Positions 1 through 6,170 of a stretch of 22,209 bases of DNA are shown here, in pieces. Both the position numbers and the translations under genes were made by a program. The notes below the pieces were generated by a model. The model was not told the DNA's origin. It ran no database searches and saw only the letters and a program-made list of their open reading frames with translations. The DNA lies in NCBI GenBank assembly GCA_018609665.1, contig JAHENN010000277.1, forward strand, positions 1 to 22,209, given 5' to 3'. The stretch is from Haloarculaceae archaeon (GTDB lineage Archaea; Halobacteriota; Halobacteria; Halobacteriales; Haloarculaceae). How positions within the stretch are numbered: the stretch's first letter is position 1; each line of letters opens with the position of its first letter.

Positions 1-590
1 CCGTCAAGGAGCTGTCGTTCGACGCGCTGCCGGTCGAGCGGGTCGACGCGGCGGACGTCGCCTACGTCGCCGGCCGGACGCCGACGACGTCGGCGTCGCT
101 GGCGGAGACGACCGCGCGGTTCCTCGCGCGGGCGGCCGACGGCAGCGCGACCGCCGCGCTGGGGCTGCTCGACGACGGGGTCGACGGCGAGACGCTGGCG
201 GAGCTGCTGCCGGCGGCCGACGTACTGGTCGCGACGGAGTCGGCCGTCGAGGCGGTCCTCGGCCGGAGCGGCGAGCCGACGGGGGTCACCCACGCGCTGG
301 CCTCGGAGTACGACCTCGATACCGTCGCGCTGCTGCGGGACGGCGACGCGGCGGCCTGGCACGACGCCACCGTCCACGAGGTGACGCTGCCGGCGGTCGA
401 CGTCGTCGACGCCAGCGGGGCGGTCGACGCCTTCGCCGGGGCGTTTCTGGTCGGCCTCGCCGGCGACGTCCAGACGGCGCTGCGCGGCGCCGTGGCGGCG
501 GCGGCGCTGGCGAAGACGACCCCCGGCGCGCTGCCGGCGTTCACGAGGGCGGAGCTGGAGGCGCTCGCCGAGTCGGTCGAGCGGCCCTGA
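1..590 (+). CDS. PfkB-family sugar kinase, 3' end only
   Basis: This is the C-terminal part (about 195 residues) of a ribokinase/PfkB-type carbohydrate kinase, cut at the 5' end by the window edge; the frame starts at base 3 and ends in TGA. Such enzymes phosphorylate a sugar or sugar acid with ATP in the cytoplasm. The visible evidence is the second PfkB signature near the C-terminus, read as DASGAVDAFAGAFLVGL, followed by the small-residue helix AAVAAAALAKTTPGA. The family form is usually D-T/S-x-GAGD-x-F: here the catalytic-base Asp is kept, but the second Gly of the GAGD anion hole is Val. The substrate-binding N-terminal half is outside the window, so the sugar (for example KDG, fructose phosphate or ribose) cannot be named. 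The stop lies 1 bp from the stop of the convergent TetR gene. Confidence 0.85.
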   Translation, partial: VKELSFDALPVERVDAADVAYVAGRTPTTSASLAETTARFLARAADGSATAALGLLDDGVDGETLAELLPAADVLVATESAVEAVLGRSGEPTGVTHALASEYDLDTVALLRDGDAAAWHDATVHEVTLPAVDVVDASGAVDAFAGAFLVGLAGDVQTALRGAVAAAALAKTTPGALPAFTRAELEALAESVERP

Positions 591-591
591 G

Positions 592-1176
592 CTACGCGGT
601 CAGCCGGCCGTCGATGACGTCGTCGACGAGCGCCTCACGGACCGTCCGGGGGGCGGCGTCGTCGCCGAGCGTGACCCAGCGGATGCGGGCGCCCTGGACG
701 GCCGCCAGCAGGTGCGCCGCCGTTCGAGAGGCGTCGACGGCCGCGAACCGGCCGCCGTCGATTCCGCGCTCGATGACGGCGGTGACGGCGGCGTGGACCC
801 GGGCGTCGTTCTCGGTCAGCTGCTCGCGGAAGGCGTCGCTGTGCGGCGCCTGCGCCCGCAGCTCCAGCAGCGCCGTGTGGAACGCCCGGTGTTCCTCCAG
901 GTCCCGGTCGTCGCCGAAGAGGAACAGGTCGACGAGGTCGACCAGCTGGTCGCGGGGGTCGTCGGACGCCGCGTCGGAGACCCGCGTCTCGAAGCGGTCC
1001 AGCAGGTGCGCCAGCAGCTCGACGAGCAGTTCCTCCTTCGTGTCGAAGTGGTAGTGGAGGTTCGACTTGCTGCAGTCGCAGCCGTCGGCGATGTCCTGCA
1101 TCGTCAGCGACGCGTAGCCGTGTTCGCAGAGCGCCTCGTAGGTGGCGTCCATGATGCGCTCGCGGGTCCCCGCCAT
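592..1176 (-). CDS. TetR/AcrR-family transcriptional regulator
   Basis: This 194-residue protein has the standard TetR length and layout. Residues about 1-50 form the N-terminal helix-turn-helix DNA-binding domain (MAGTRERIMDATYEALCEHG, then MQDIADGCDCSKSNLHYHF), with the diagnostic LHYHF turn and the following KEELL helix. The remainder is the helical ligand-binding and dimerisation domain, whose ligand cannot be read from sequence. Two cysteines (about C33 and C35) sit at the recognition helix. The ATG at 1176 is preferred because an AT-rich box (TTAA at 1203-1206) lies 27-30 bp upstream, giving a leaderless transcript, with a perfect palindrome between the box and the start. This arrangement suggests autorepression. 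The divergent neighbour at 1317 shares the 140-bp intergenic region and could be co-regulated. The gene is convergent with the sugar kinase, 1 bp apart. Confidence 0.9.
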   Translation of the reverse strand: MAGTRERIMDATYEALCEHGYASLTMQDIADGCDCSKSNLHYHFDTKEELLVELLAHLLDRFETRVSDAASDDPRDQLVDLVDLFLFGDDRDLEEHRAFHTALLELRAQAPHSDAFREQLTENDARVHAAVTAVIERGIDGGRFAAVDASRTAAHLLAAVQGARIRWVTLGDDAAPRTVREALVDDVIDGRLTA

Positions 1177-1180
1177 GGTG

Positions 1181-1194
1181 ACTGACTAGTCAGT
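1181..1194. promoter_or_regulatory. Perfect 14-bp palindrome, probable TetR operator
   Basis: ACTGACTAGTCAGT is its own reverse complement. It begins 4 bp before the TetR start codon, between that codon and the TTAA box at 1203-1206, so a bound repressor would cover the transcription start. TetR dimers bind dyads of this kind and commonly repress their own gene. That this particular protein binds here is inference. Confidence 0.75.
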
Positions 1195-1199
1195 TAGCC

Positions 1200-1208
1200 G
1201 GATTAACC
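1200..1208 (-). promoter_or_regulatory. TATA-like box of the TetR gene
   Basis: On the minus strand the sequence reads GGTTAATCC, centred about 28 bp before the ATG at 1176. This is the spacing expected for a leaderless haloarchaeal transcript. Confidence 0.55.
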
Positions 1209-1283
1209 GTTGCGGGTCGGTCGGCAGCGACGGTCGCCCGGTCGGAATCGCCCGCGTGACATTATGTCGCACTATCGGCCACG

Positions 1284-1294
1284 AAACTTATATT
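1284..1294 (+). promoter_or_regulatory. TATA box of the first PGF-CTERM gene
   Basis: AAACTTATATT lies in GC-rich surroundings, and its TTATAT core (1288-1293) is centred about 27 bp before the ATG at 1317. This supports leaderless transcription from that start. A small dyad, GACAT-T-ATGTC, lies at 1258-1268, about 20 bp upstream of the box. Confidence 0.7.
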
Positions 1295-1316
1295 CCGTGA
1301 CGGCCGACCGGCGAAC

Positions 1317-2549
1317 ATGAGGTTACCAGCAGCGGTGTTGGCTGTCGTACTGGTCGTCTCGGCCGTCGGGGCGGCGGCGGCACCCGCCGCGACCCAGGAC
1401 GCCGAGGCCGAAGGGTACAGCGGCGCGTTCGTCGAGTTCGAGACGACGGACGCCGCGGTGAGCGACTACGCCGTCAACGGGACGGTCGTCGTCGACAGCC
1501 TGCGGGTGCAGTCCGCCGGCGAGTCGGACGGCGACGGCGGCGTCGGCGTCGGCGTCGGCGCTGACTCGGTGGTGAGCATCGACGGCGCGGCGATTCAGAG
1601 CCAGACCAGCGCCGCGGCGCAGGCCTCCGTGGCCTTCGAGAGCGGCGCCGAGATGGAGGCCAACGACAACCGGCACGGCGTCGTCCGGGTCACCGCCGAC
1701 GACGGCGACCAGGTCGTCCAGGCCAACGTCAGCGGCGACGCCCGCTCGGAGGGCGACGGCCGCGTGGTCGTCTCCGGCGACAACGGCGCCCAGGGGACGT
1801 TCATCGTCGTCGGCGAGGGCAACGTCTCGACCGACGGCGAGGGTCAGGTGACCGCCAACATCGGCGAGAACGGACAGCTCGTCTACCGGCAGTACGACGG
1901 CGAGCGCTCCGACAGCGAACGGCAGCAGGAGCGGCTCATCCAGGAGGGTACCGCGGCTGCCGAGCTGTTCGTCCGCGGCGCGGCCGACTCCGGTTCCGGC
2001 GACGGCGACGACAGCGACGCCGACGGGACCAGCGTCGTCACCTACGACGAGGACACCAGCGCGGAGGTGACCAGCCGGACCGAGAGCCGGATCAACGCGA
2101 CCGTCGACCGGACGGAGCGGCAGGGCAAGGTGGTCGTCGTGACCGTCGCCGAGTCCGCCGTCGAGAACGCCGAGTCGCTGGAGGTGCTCGTCGACGGCGA
2201 GGCCGCCGCCCAGGCCGACTCCTACGGCGAGGTCGAGCAGTCCGCCGAGGAGGGCGACGAGCCGCGGTACCTCGTCCGGCAGTCCGCCAGCGCCGAGGCC
2301 GCCGTCGACGTCGTGGTCGGCATCGACCACTTCTCCGAGCGGCAGCTCTCGATACAGGACGCCGACGACGGCGAGCAGACCCCGACCGACGGCACGGGTG
2401 ACGACACCGACGCCGACGGCGGCGACGGCGGCGACGGCGGCGACGGCGGCGACGGCGGTTCGAGCGCCGACGGCCCCGGCTTCGGTGCCCTCACCGCCCT
2501 CGTCGCGCTGGTAGCCGCCCTCGTCGCGACCGCGGCCCGGCGTCGCTGA
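1317..2549 (+). CDS. PGF-CTERM surface protein, function unknown
   Basis: This 410-residue exported protein has an N-terminal Sec-type signal peptide (residues about 1-24, MRLPAAVLAVVLVVSAVGAA). The C-terminus carries PGF at 387-389, a hydrophobic helix and a final RRR, which is the haloarchaeal PGF-CTERM signal processed by archaeosortase A for lipid anchoring. A low-complexity linker of five DGG units (residues 367-381) precedes it, like the flexible stalks of other PGF-CTERM proteins. The middle is acidic and predicted beta-rich, with NxS/T sequons (NGT, NVS, NVS, NAT) that could be N-glycosylated. I recognise no catalytic motif or named domain there. The strong TATA box about 27 bp upstream fixes the start. 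The gene is followed after 59 bp by a second PGF-CTERM gene that has its own promoter-like box. Confidence 0.85.
   Translation: MRLPAAVLAVVLVVSAVGAAAAPAATQDAEAEGYSGAFVEFETTDAAVSDYAVNGTVVVDSLRVQSAGESDGDGGVGVGVGADSVVSIDGAAIQSQTSAAAQASVAFESGAEMEANDNRHGVVRVTADDGDQVVQANVSGDARSEGDGRVVVSGDNGAQGTFIVVGEGNVSTDGEGQVTANIGENGQLVYRQYDGERSDSERQQERLIQEGTAAAELFVRGAADSGSGDGDDSDADGTSVVTYDEDTSAEVTSRTESRINATVDRTERQGKVVVVTVAESAVENAESLEVLVDGEAAAQADSYGEVEQSAEEGDEPRYLVRQSASAEAAVDVVVGIDHFSERQLSIQDADDGEQTPTDGTGDDTDADGGDGGDGGDGGDGGSSADGPGFGALTALVALVAALVATAARRR
2415..2459 (+). repeat. Five 9-bp tandem repeats coding for DGG
   Basis: GACGGCGGC occurs five times in tandem, the last copy ending in GGT, in frame with the PGF-CTERM gene. 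It codes for the Gly/Asp stalk just before the sorting signal. The 9-bp units keep the frame, so copy-number changes would alter only stalk length. Confidence 0.9.
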
Positions 2550-2576
2550 GACGCGGGAACCGGCGAGACCACCCGT

Positions 2577-2583
2577 AGTTAAG
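2577..2583 (+). promoter_or_regulatory. TATA-like box deciding the start of the second PGF-CTERM gene
   Basis: AGTTAAG, with TTAA at 2579-2582, is centred about 28 bp before the ATG at 2609. It is only 6-8 bp before the in-frame ATG at 2588. It therefore supports 2609 as the leaderless start. Confidence 0.55.
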
Positions 2584-2608
2584 TGCGATGGGGAACGGAC
2601 TACCGAGT

Positions 2609-3808
2609 ATGTCCAGTAGCGTGAAACTCCTCGCCGCGGCGATGCTCATCGGGGGGATGCTCGCCGCCGTTCCGGCGGGGACCGCGGCGACGCAGTCGGA
2701 CGCGACGCTCGAGGTAGCGGTCGTCGACCAGGACGGCGACGGCATCGGCGGCGTGACGATCACCGCAACCTGGGACGACGGCAGCCGGACGGAGACGACC
2801 GCCTCCAACGGCCGCGCGTTCGTCGACGTCCCGGAGGGCGCCGACGTCGAGCTGAACGTGACCGCCGAGGAGTACGTCCGCAACCACCCCTTCGTCGTCA
2901 GGGACGCGACGAGCGAGGAGGTGACAGTCGACATGGCGCGGAAGGGCCGGGCGACCGTCGTCGTCCGGGACACGGACGGCAATCCGGTCGAGGACGTCGG
3001 CATCGAACTCCAGCAGGAGTTCCGCGTCGACGCCGCCGGCGAGACCGACGATACCGGCCAGTTCAGCACCGGGACGATAGAGCAAGGCGAGTACGAACTC
3101 ACCGCCGTCAGGCCGGACTTCTTCGAGGAGGTGCGGACGATCTCCGTCGACGAGGAGACCCGCGAGGAGGTCGAACTGGAGCGCGGACAGGTCCCGTTCG
3201 AGGTCGCGGTCGTCGACGACCACTTCGACGAGCCGCGGTCGCTCGAGGCCCAGGTCACGATCAGCGACGCACAGGGCCAGGTCGGGCAGCTCCGTGCGAC
3301 CGGCGGTCGGGCCTCCATCGACGTCGGCGTCAACAACCAGTACACGGTCGCCGTCGAGCAGGAGGGCTACCAGCGGAGCGAGCGGACCGTCGAGGTCGAC
3401 GAGAGCGCCCGGTCGGTGCAGATTGCGACCCAGCGGGTTCCGGAACTGACTCTCGAGCCGCAGAACGACCGGGTCGTCGTCGGCGAGAGCACGACCGTCA
3501 GGGTCGTCAATGCCTACGACGAGCCCGTTGCCGGCGTCGAGGTGACCCGGAACAACGAGACGGTCGGCGAGACGGACGAGAACGGTGAACTCGTCGTGCC
3601 GGTCGAGTCGACCGGCAGCCAGGGCCTGCAGGCGGTGCAGGGCGACCTCCGGTCGGACGTCGTCGCCGTCGAGGGCGTCGAACCCGCCGACGAGCCGACG
3701 CCGACCCCGACCCCGACGGACGAGACGGTCGGCGACGCGCCCGGCTTCGGCGCCCTCGTCGCCCTCGTCGCGCTGCTGGCGGCGGCGCTGCTGGCCCGGC
3801 GGCGCTGA
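2609..3808 (+). CDS. PGF-CTERM surface protein with repeated beta-sandwich (carboxypeptidase-regulatory-like) domains
   Basis: This 399-residue exported protein starts with a signal peptide (MSSSVKLLAAAMLIGGMLAA) and ends with PGF at 378-380, a hydrophobic helix and ARRR, the archaeosortase A sorting signal. A TPTPTPTDE stalk precedes it. The ectodomain looks like about four Ig-like units of 75-90 residues. Each has the pattern 'V.D.DG.P..G..V......G...TD..G...' typical of CarboxypepD_reg/CNA_B-like folds, for example VVDQDGDGIGGVTI, VRDTDGNPVEDVGI and VVNAYDEPVAGVEV. These folds are usually structural or adhesive; no catalytic site is seen. An ATG at 2588 would extend the protein by seven residues (MGNGLPS) but lies too close to the TATA-like box at 2577-2583. 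The downstream neighbour is convergent. Confidence 0.85.
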   Translation: MSSSVKLLAAAMLIGGMLAAVPAGTAATQSDATLEVAVVDQDGDGIGGVTITATWDDGSRTETTASNGRAFVDVPEGADVELNVTAEEYVRNHPFVVRDATSEEVTVDMARKGRATVVVRDTDGNPVEDVGIELQQEFRVDAAGETDDTGQFSTGTIEQGEYELTAVRPDFFEEVRTISVDEETREEVELERGQVPFEVAVVDDHFDEPRSLEAQVTISDAQGQVGQLRATGGRASIDVGVNNQYTVAVEQEGYQRSERTVEVDESARSVQIATQRVPELTLEPQNDRVVVGESTTVRVVNAYDEPVAGVEVTRNNETVGETDENGELVVPVESTGSQGLQAVQGDLRSDVVAVEGVEPADEPTPTPTPTDETVGDAPGFGALVALVALLAAALLARRR

Positions 3809-3837
3809 CGGACGCAGGGGTTCGATTCCGCCCACAG

Positions 3838-3863
3838 CGAGGGGTCGGCGCGGTCCGCCCTCG
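3838..3863. terminator. Possible bidirectional hairpin between convergent genes
   Basis: CGAGGG (3838-3843) and CCCTCG (3858-3863) can pair across a 14-nt loop in the 97-bp gap between the convergent surface-protein and small membrane-protein genes. No T-tract follows, and archaeal terminators usually rely on T-runs, so this is weak. Confidence 0.2.
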
Positions 3864-3905
3864 GAGAGAACCTCCCCTTGGCGAGTCCTCAGCGGCCGTC
3901 GCGAG

Positions 3906-4097
3906 TCAGGCCGCCCGGAACTCGCCGTGCTTGACGCCGATGCCGAACGCGACCAGGCCGAAGACCAGCATCGACGGCGCGACCATCCTCTGTATTATCT
4001 CATCGGACATACCTATCGGGGCGGCCATCAGTCCGCCGACGCCGGCGGCGACGACGACGACCAGCGCGCCGAGCGCGACCGGAAGGCTGAATTCCAT
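3906..4097 (-). CDS. Small two-helix membrane protein (DUF7333-like)
   Basis: This 63-residue protein has two hydrophobic segments (residues about 4-27 and 40-57) separated by a short polar loop (MSDEIIQRM), and ends in VKHGEFRAA. The length and the C-terminal 'FGLVAFGIGVKHGE' pattern match what I recall of the haloarchaeal family DUF7333, whose function is unknown; this family name is from memory and unverified. The ATG at 4097 is chosen because TATTAT (4124-4129) lies about 29 bp upstream on the minus strand. The alternative in-frame ATG at 4124 would lie inside that box. The gene is downstream of the S66 peptidase on the same strand but has its own promoter in the 55-bp gap. Confidence 0.75.
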   Translation of the reverse strand: MEFSLPVALGALVVVVAAGVGGLMAAPIGMSDEIIQRMVAPSMLVFGLVAFGIGVKHGEFRAA

Positions 4098-4123
4098 GTC
4101 CGGCGGTTGGCGGCTGGCGGACA

Positions 4124-4129
4124 TAATAG
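4124..4129 (-). promoter_or_regulatory. TATA box of the small membrane protein
   Basis: The minus strand reads TATTAT, centred about 29 bp before the ATG at 4097. It lies between the S66 peptidase stop and this gene. Confidence 0.6.
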
Positions 4130-4152
4130 CCCCGTCTCCGGCAGGGCGACGC

Positions 4153-5205
4153 TCACGAGAACCGTACCGTCTCCGTCGCGGGGTCGACCGCGACCCGGGC
4201 GCCGAGCGGCAGCGGCGCCGTCGGCGTCGTGTGGCCCCAGTCGAGGCCGAGCACGACCGGCGCCTCGGGGGCGTACCGACCGACCGTCTCGGCGACGGTC
4301 TCGTAGAGCCGTTCGCGGTAGGCCTCCCGCTGGTCGCGCGGCGGCTCCTCCAGGAAGCTCCGGGTCGGCGGCCGGCCCAGCAGGACGGCGCCGAACCGCT
4401 CGAGCGGTCCCCGCTCGCCGAGGCAGGTGAGCGTTCCGCCGACCATCTCGGGCTCCGGGAGGGTCTCGGCGGTCTCCAGACACAGCACCGCACCGTCGAG
4501 CGCCTCGGCGGCCGGCAGGTACCGGTCGGCCGCCAGGTGCCACTCGACGATGGCCCGCGACCCGCCCCAGAGTCGGCCCGCGGCGGCGTCGTCCCCGCCC
4601 GCCCACCGCGGACCGGGGTTCGGCTCGTAGGCCGGCGGCGACCCCATCTCGTCGGGGTTCGTCCACCACGTCGACGGCTCGTCGGTCCACTCGTCGCCGG
4701 CCGCCAGTTCCCCGAGCGACTCCTCGAAGAACGCCCGCCGGCAGTAGCGCTCGGTGTAGTCGGGCAGTTCGCCCGGCACGGCGAGTTCGTTCATCAACTG
4801 TGCGCCGTTGTAGGAGACGACGCCGGCCTGCCAGAGGAACAGCCCGAGGTTCGTGTTGTCGCTCATGCCGTAGAACCGCGTCGGGTTCGACCGGAGGACG
4901 TCGGCGTCCAGGTGTCGCAGGACGCGGAGCTGGTCGTGGCCGCCGATGGTCGCGACGACGCCGCGGATCTCGGGGTCGCGGAAGGCCGCGTGGACGTCGG
5001 CCGCACGCGCCCGAGGGCTGTCCGAGAGGAACTCGTTCGACTGCCGGGCGGTCGGGTAGACGACCGGCTCGAGGTCGAAGACGGTTCGGAGCCGTTCCAA
5101 CCCTAACTCGAAGACGTGCGGGGCGTCGTGGGCGCCGCCGCTGGAGGGCGCTACGACCGCGACCCGGTCGCCGGGCGACAGCGGCGGTGGCGTCCGGAAC
5201 TCCAT
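4153..5205 (-). CDS. S66 family peptidase (LD-carboxypeptidase/MccF-like)
   Basis: This 350-residue cytoplasmic protein has no signal peptide. The S66 family hydrolyses peptides with a Ser-Glu-His triad; members recycle murein tetrapeptides (LdcA) or inactivate microcin C-type peptidyl-nucleotides (MccF). The visible residues are Ser115 in GMSDNTNL, Glu244 in CLETAE, and His325 in LDWGHTTPTAPLPLGA. Their spacing is close to that known for E. coli MccF (about 118/243/311). The N-terminal LSPGDRVAVVAPSS and the IGGHDQLRVLRHLD segment are also family-typical. Haloarchaea have no murein, so the LdcA role is unlikely; peptide or nucleotide-peptide turnover is inference. The ATG at 5205 begins the conserved N-terminus, and the open frame upstream to 5523 is not protein-like. 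Only a weak T-rich box is visible at about 5229-5236. Confidence 0.88.
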   Translation of the reverse strand: MEFRTPPPLSPGDRVAVVAPSSGGAHDAPHVFELGLERLRTVFDLEPVVYPTARQSNEFLSDSPRARAADVHAAFRDPEIRGVVATIGGHDQLRVLRHLDADVLRSNPTRFYGMSDNTNLGLFLWQAGVVSYNGAQLMNELAVPGELPDYTERYCRRAFFEESLGELAAGDEWTDEPSTWWTNPDEMGSPPAYEPNPGPRWAGGDDAAAGRLWGGSRAIVEWHLAADRYLPAAEALDGAVLCLETAETLPEPEMVGGTLTCLGERGPLERFGAVLLGRPPTRSFLEEPPRDQREAYRERLYETVAETVGRYAPEAPVVLGLDWGHTTPTAPLPLGARVAVDPATETVRFS

Positions 5206-5370
5206 GTCATCGCGCCGTTCGGGGACGGCAAAAGCGTTCGTTCGGGGTCGCTTTCCGTTCCGTGCGAGTGCGAATGGTACGGGTGGTTCGCCTATGGCTT
5301 CGGTGAAACGAACCGCAACACCTCGAAAGCCCTCGCGGCGCTCGGGGCCTCGCGACGGCTCGCTGTCGTC

Positions 5371-5397
5371 CGAAAATCGAAGATTTTCGTGATCACG
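5371..5397. repeat. Hairpin plus overlapping 10-bp palindrome
   Basis: CGAAAATC (5371-5378) and GATTTTCG (5382-5389) form a perfect 8-bp stem with a 3-nt loop. This runs into the self-complementary CGTGATCACG (5388-5397). The AT-rich arms stand out against the GC-rich background. Confidence 0.7.
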
Positions 5398-5481
5398 GAA
5401 GACCGGAGGTCGTCCGAACGACGCGCTTCGCTCACTCCGTTCGCTGCGGTGTCTTCGCGCGGCGGTACCGCGCGAGCGGGC

Positions 5482-5502
5482 CGAGGGACCGCCGGTCCCT
5501 CG
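5482..5502. repeat. 10-bp-arm inverted repeat
   Basis: CGAGGGACCG (5482-5491) and CGGTCCCTCG (5493-5502) are exact reverse complements around a single C. The palindrome GCGGTACCGC lies just upstream at 5462-5471. Confidence 0.75.
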
Positions 5503-5535
5503 CGGCTTGCGTCGCCGGGGCACCGCCGAGCGCCG

Positions 5536-5603
5536 CTCGCCCGTTCAGTCCGCCAGGGACCGCCGGTGGAACAGCCGGCCGCCTGGTGGACTGAACGGGC
5601 GAG
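5536..5603. repeat. Long imperfect inverted repeat (22-bp stem with inner hairpin)
   Basis: The arms at 5536-5556 and 5583-5603 are reverse complements over 21 bp with one mismatch (G5552 opposite T5587, a G-U wobble in RNA). Bases 5557 and 5582 add one more pair. The roughly 24-nt loop contains its own 5-bp hairpin (GCCGG 5562-5566, CCGGC 5575-5579). As RNA this is a long rod; as DNA it is a cruciform-capable palindrome. It could be a small dispersed element, a terminator-like or processing structure, or a non-coding RNA. Confidence 0.75.
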
Positions 5604-5911
5604 GCCGGCACGAGCTTCTCAGTTCGTTCCGTACACCCCCTGTATCGACCAATTCGCGCGCGGCACCGACCGAACCCCGAGCCGTCTCCGAGCCCGTCCG
5701 ACCACTACCGACTGCGGTCGCCTTCGAGCCAGCCGCGACGGCGTCGGGGCCCGCACGCCCGGACAGGTCGGGAGACGGAGCGCGGTCGACCGTCCCGAAC
5801 GCCGCGCGAGACGCATCTCGCGTCCCGGCCTCCGGGGTCGGCGGTCACGACGCCGAGCCGTATGGTACACCATGCAGCAGCGATTCACCGTCCGGGCGTG
5901 CTGCTTATCGT

Positions 5912-6130
5912 ATGGTTTCCCTGCGAGTCCTCGCCGTCAACGCGGTCGTCGGCCTCGTCATCCTGATCGTCGCGAACGCCGTCGGCCTCGGCACACAGAT
6001 ATCGCTCGTCACGCTCCTGGTGTGTGCGGTCTTCGGGCTTCCCGGGGCGATTCTGGTGATACTGCTCGCCGTGCTCGACGTCGCCTTCGTGGCCACGGTG
6101 GTTCCCGCGGTTCTCGCCGTTCTCGCGTGA
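5912..6130 (+). CDS. BofA-like small integral membrane protein
   Basis: This 72-residue, almost wholly hydrophobic protein matches the core of the haloarchaeal 'pro-sigmaK processing inhibitor BofA' family. The visible pattern is NAVVGLVILIVANAVGLG, then ISLVTLLVCAVFGLPGAILVILLAVLDVAF. BofA in Bacillus controls a sporulation protease; archaea have no such pathway, so the archaeal role is unknown. Homologs I recall carry an extra N-terminal hydrophobic helix before the VNAVVG segment, but here the in-frame sequence upstream of the ATG at 5912 is polar. The copy is either short or has its true start disturbed. No clear TATA box lies 27 bp upstream; ATTCA at about 5884-5888 is weak, and TTATCG at 5905-5910 is too close. 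It is convergent with the gene ending at 6171. Confidence 0.72.
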   Translation: MVSLRVLAVNAVVGLVILIVANAVGLGTQISLVTLLVCAVFGLPGAILVILLAVLDVAFVATVVPAVLAVLA

Positions 6131-6170
6131 GGCCGTCGTGGAGCGGCGCGGGCCGGCAGAAACGTCCCGA

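Larger units (their letters stand above)
5206..5911. other. 706-bp gene-free spacer rich in palindromes
   Basis: I see no convincing gene between the S66 start and the BofA-like start. Open frames here give Arg/Ser/Pro-rich translations without domains. From left to right the spacer holds: GGTTCG/CGAACC at 5285-5290/5309-5314; an 8-bp hairpin at 5371-5389 overlapping the palindrome CGTGATCACG at 5388-5397; GCGGTACCGC at 5462-5471; a 10-bp-arm dyad at 5482-5502; the long stem at 5536-5603; GCGAGA/TCTCGC at 5806-5811/5816-5821; and ATGGT-AC-ACCAT at about 5863-5874. The stretch 5325-5460 resembles, from memory, intergenic sequence dispersed in other haloarchaeal genomes. No tRNA fold was found by eye. 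Confidence 0.7.

Noticed and set aside
2588..2608. Upstream ATG start for the second PGF-CTERM gene
   Set aside because: It lies only 6-8 bp after the TATA-like box, whereas the ATG at 2609 is at the leaderless distance and starts a normal signal peptide.
3815..3840. A tRNA T-arm-like string (GGGTTCGATTCC) after the second PGF-CTERM gene
   Set aside because: The flanking bases do not form a 5-bp stem and there is no anticodon or acceptor arm. The sequence upstream is the coding end of the surface protein.
5206..5523. N-terminal extension of the S66 peptidase up to 5523
   Set aside because: The extension is Arg/Ser-rich, contains the palindromic spacer sequence, and precedes the conserved family N-terminus, which begins at 5205.
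5285..5603. CRISPR-like array in the palindrome-rich spacer
   Set aside because: The palindromes differ from one another, are unevenly spaced, and no direct repeat unit recurs.
5507..5911. N-terminal extension of the BofA-like gene to 5507
   Set aside because: The extra 135 residues are Arg/Pro/Ser-rich without hydrophobic or domain character and overlap the long inverted repeat.
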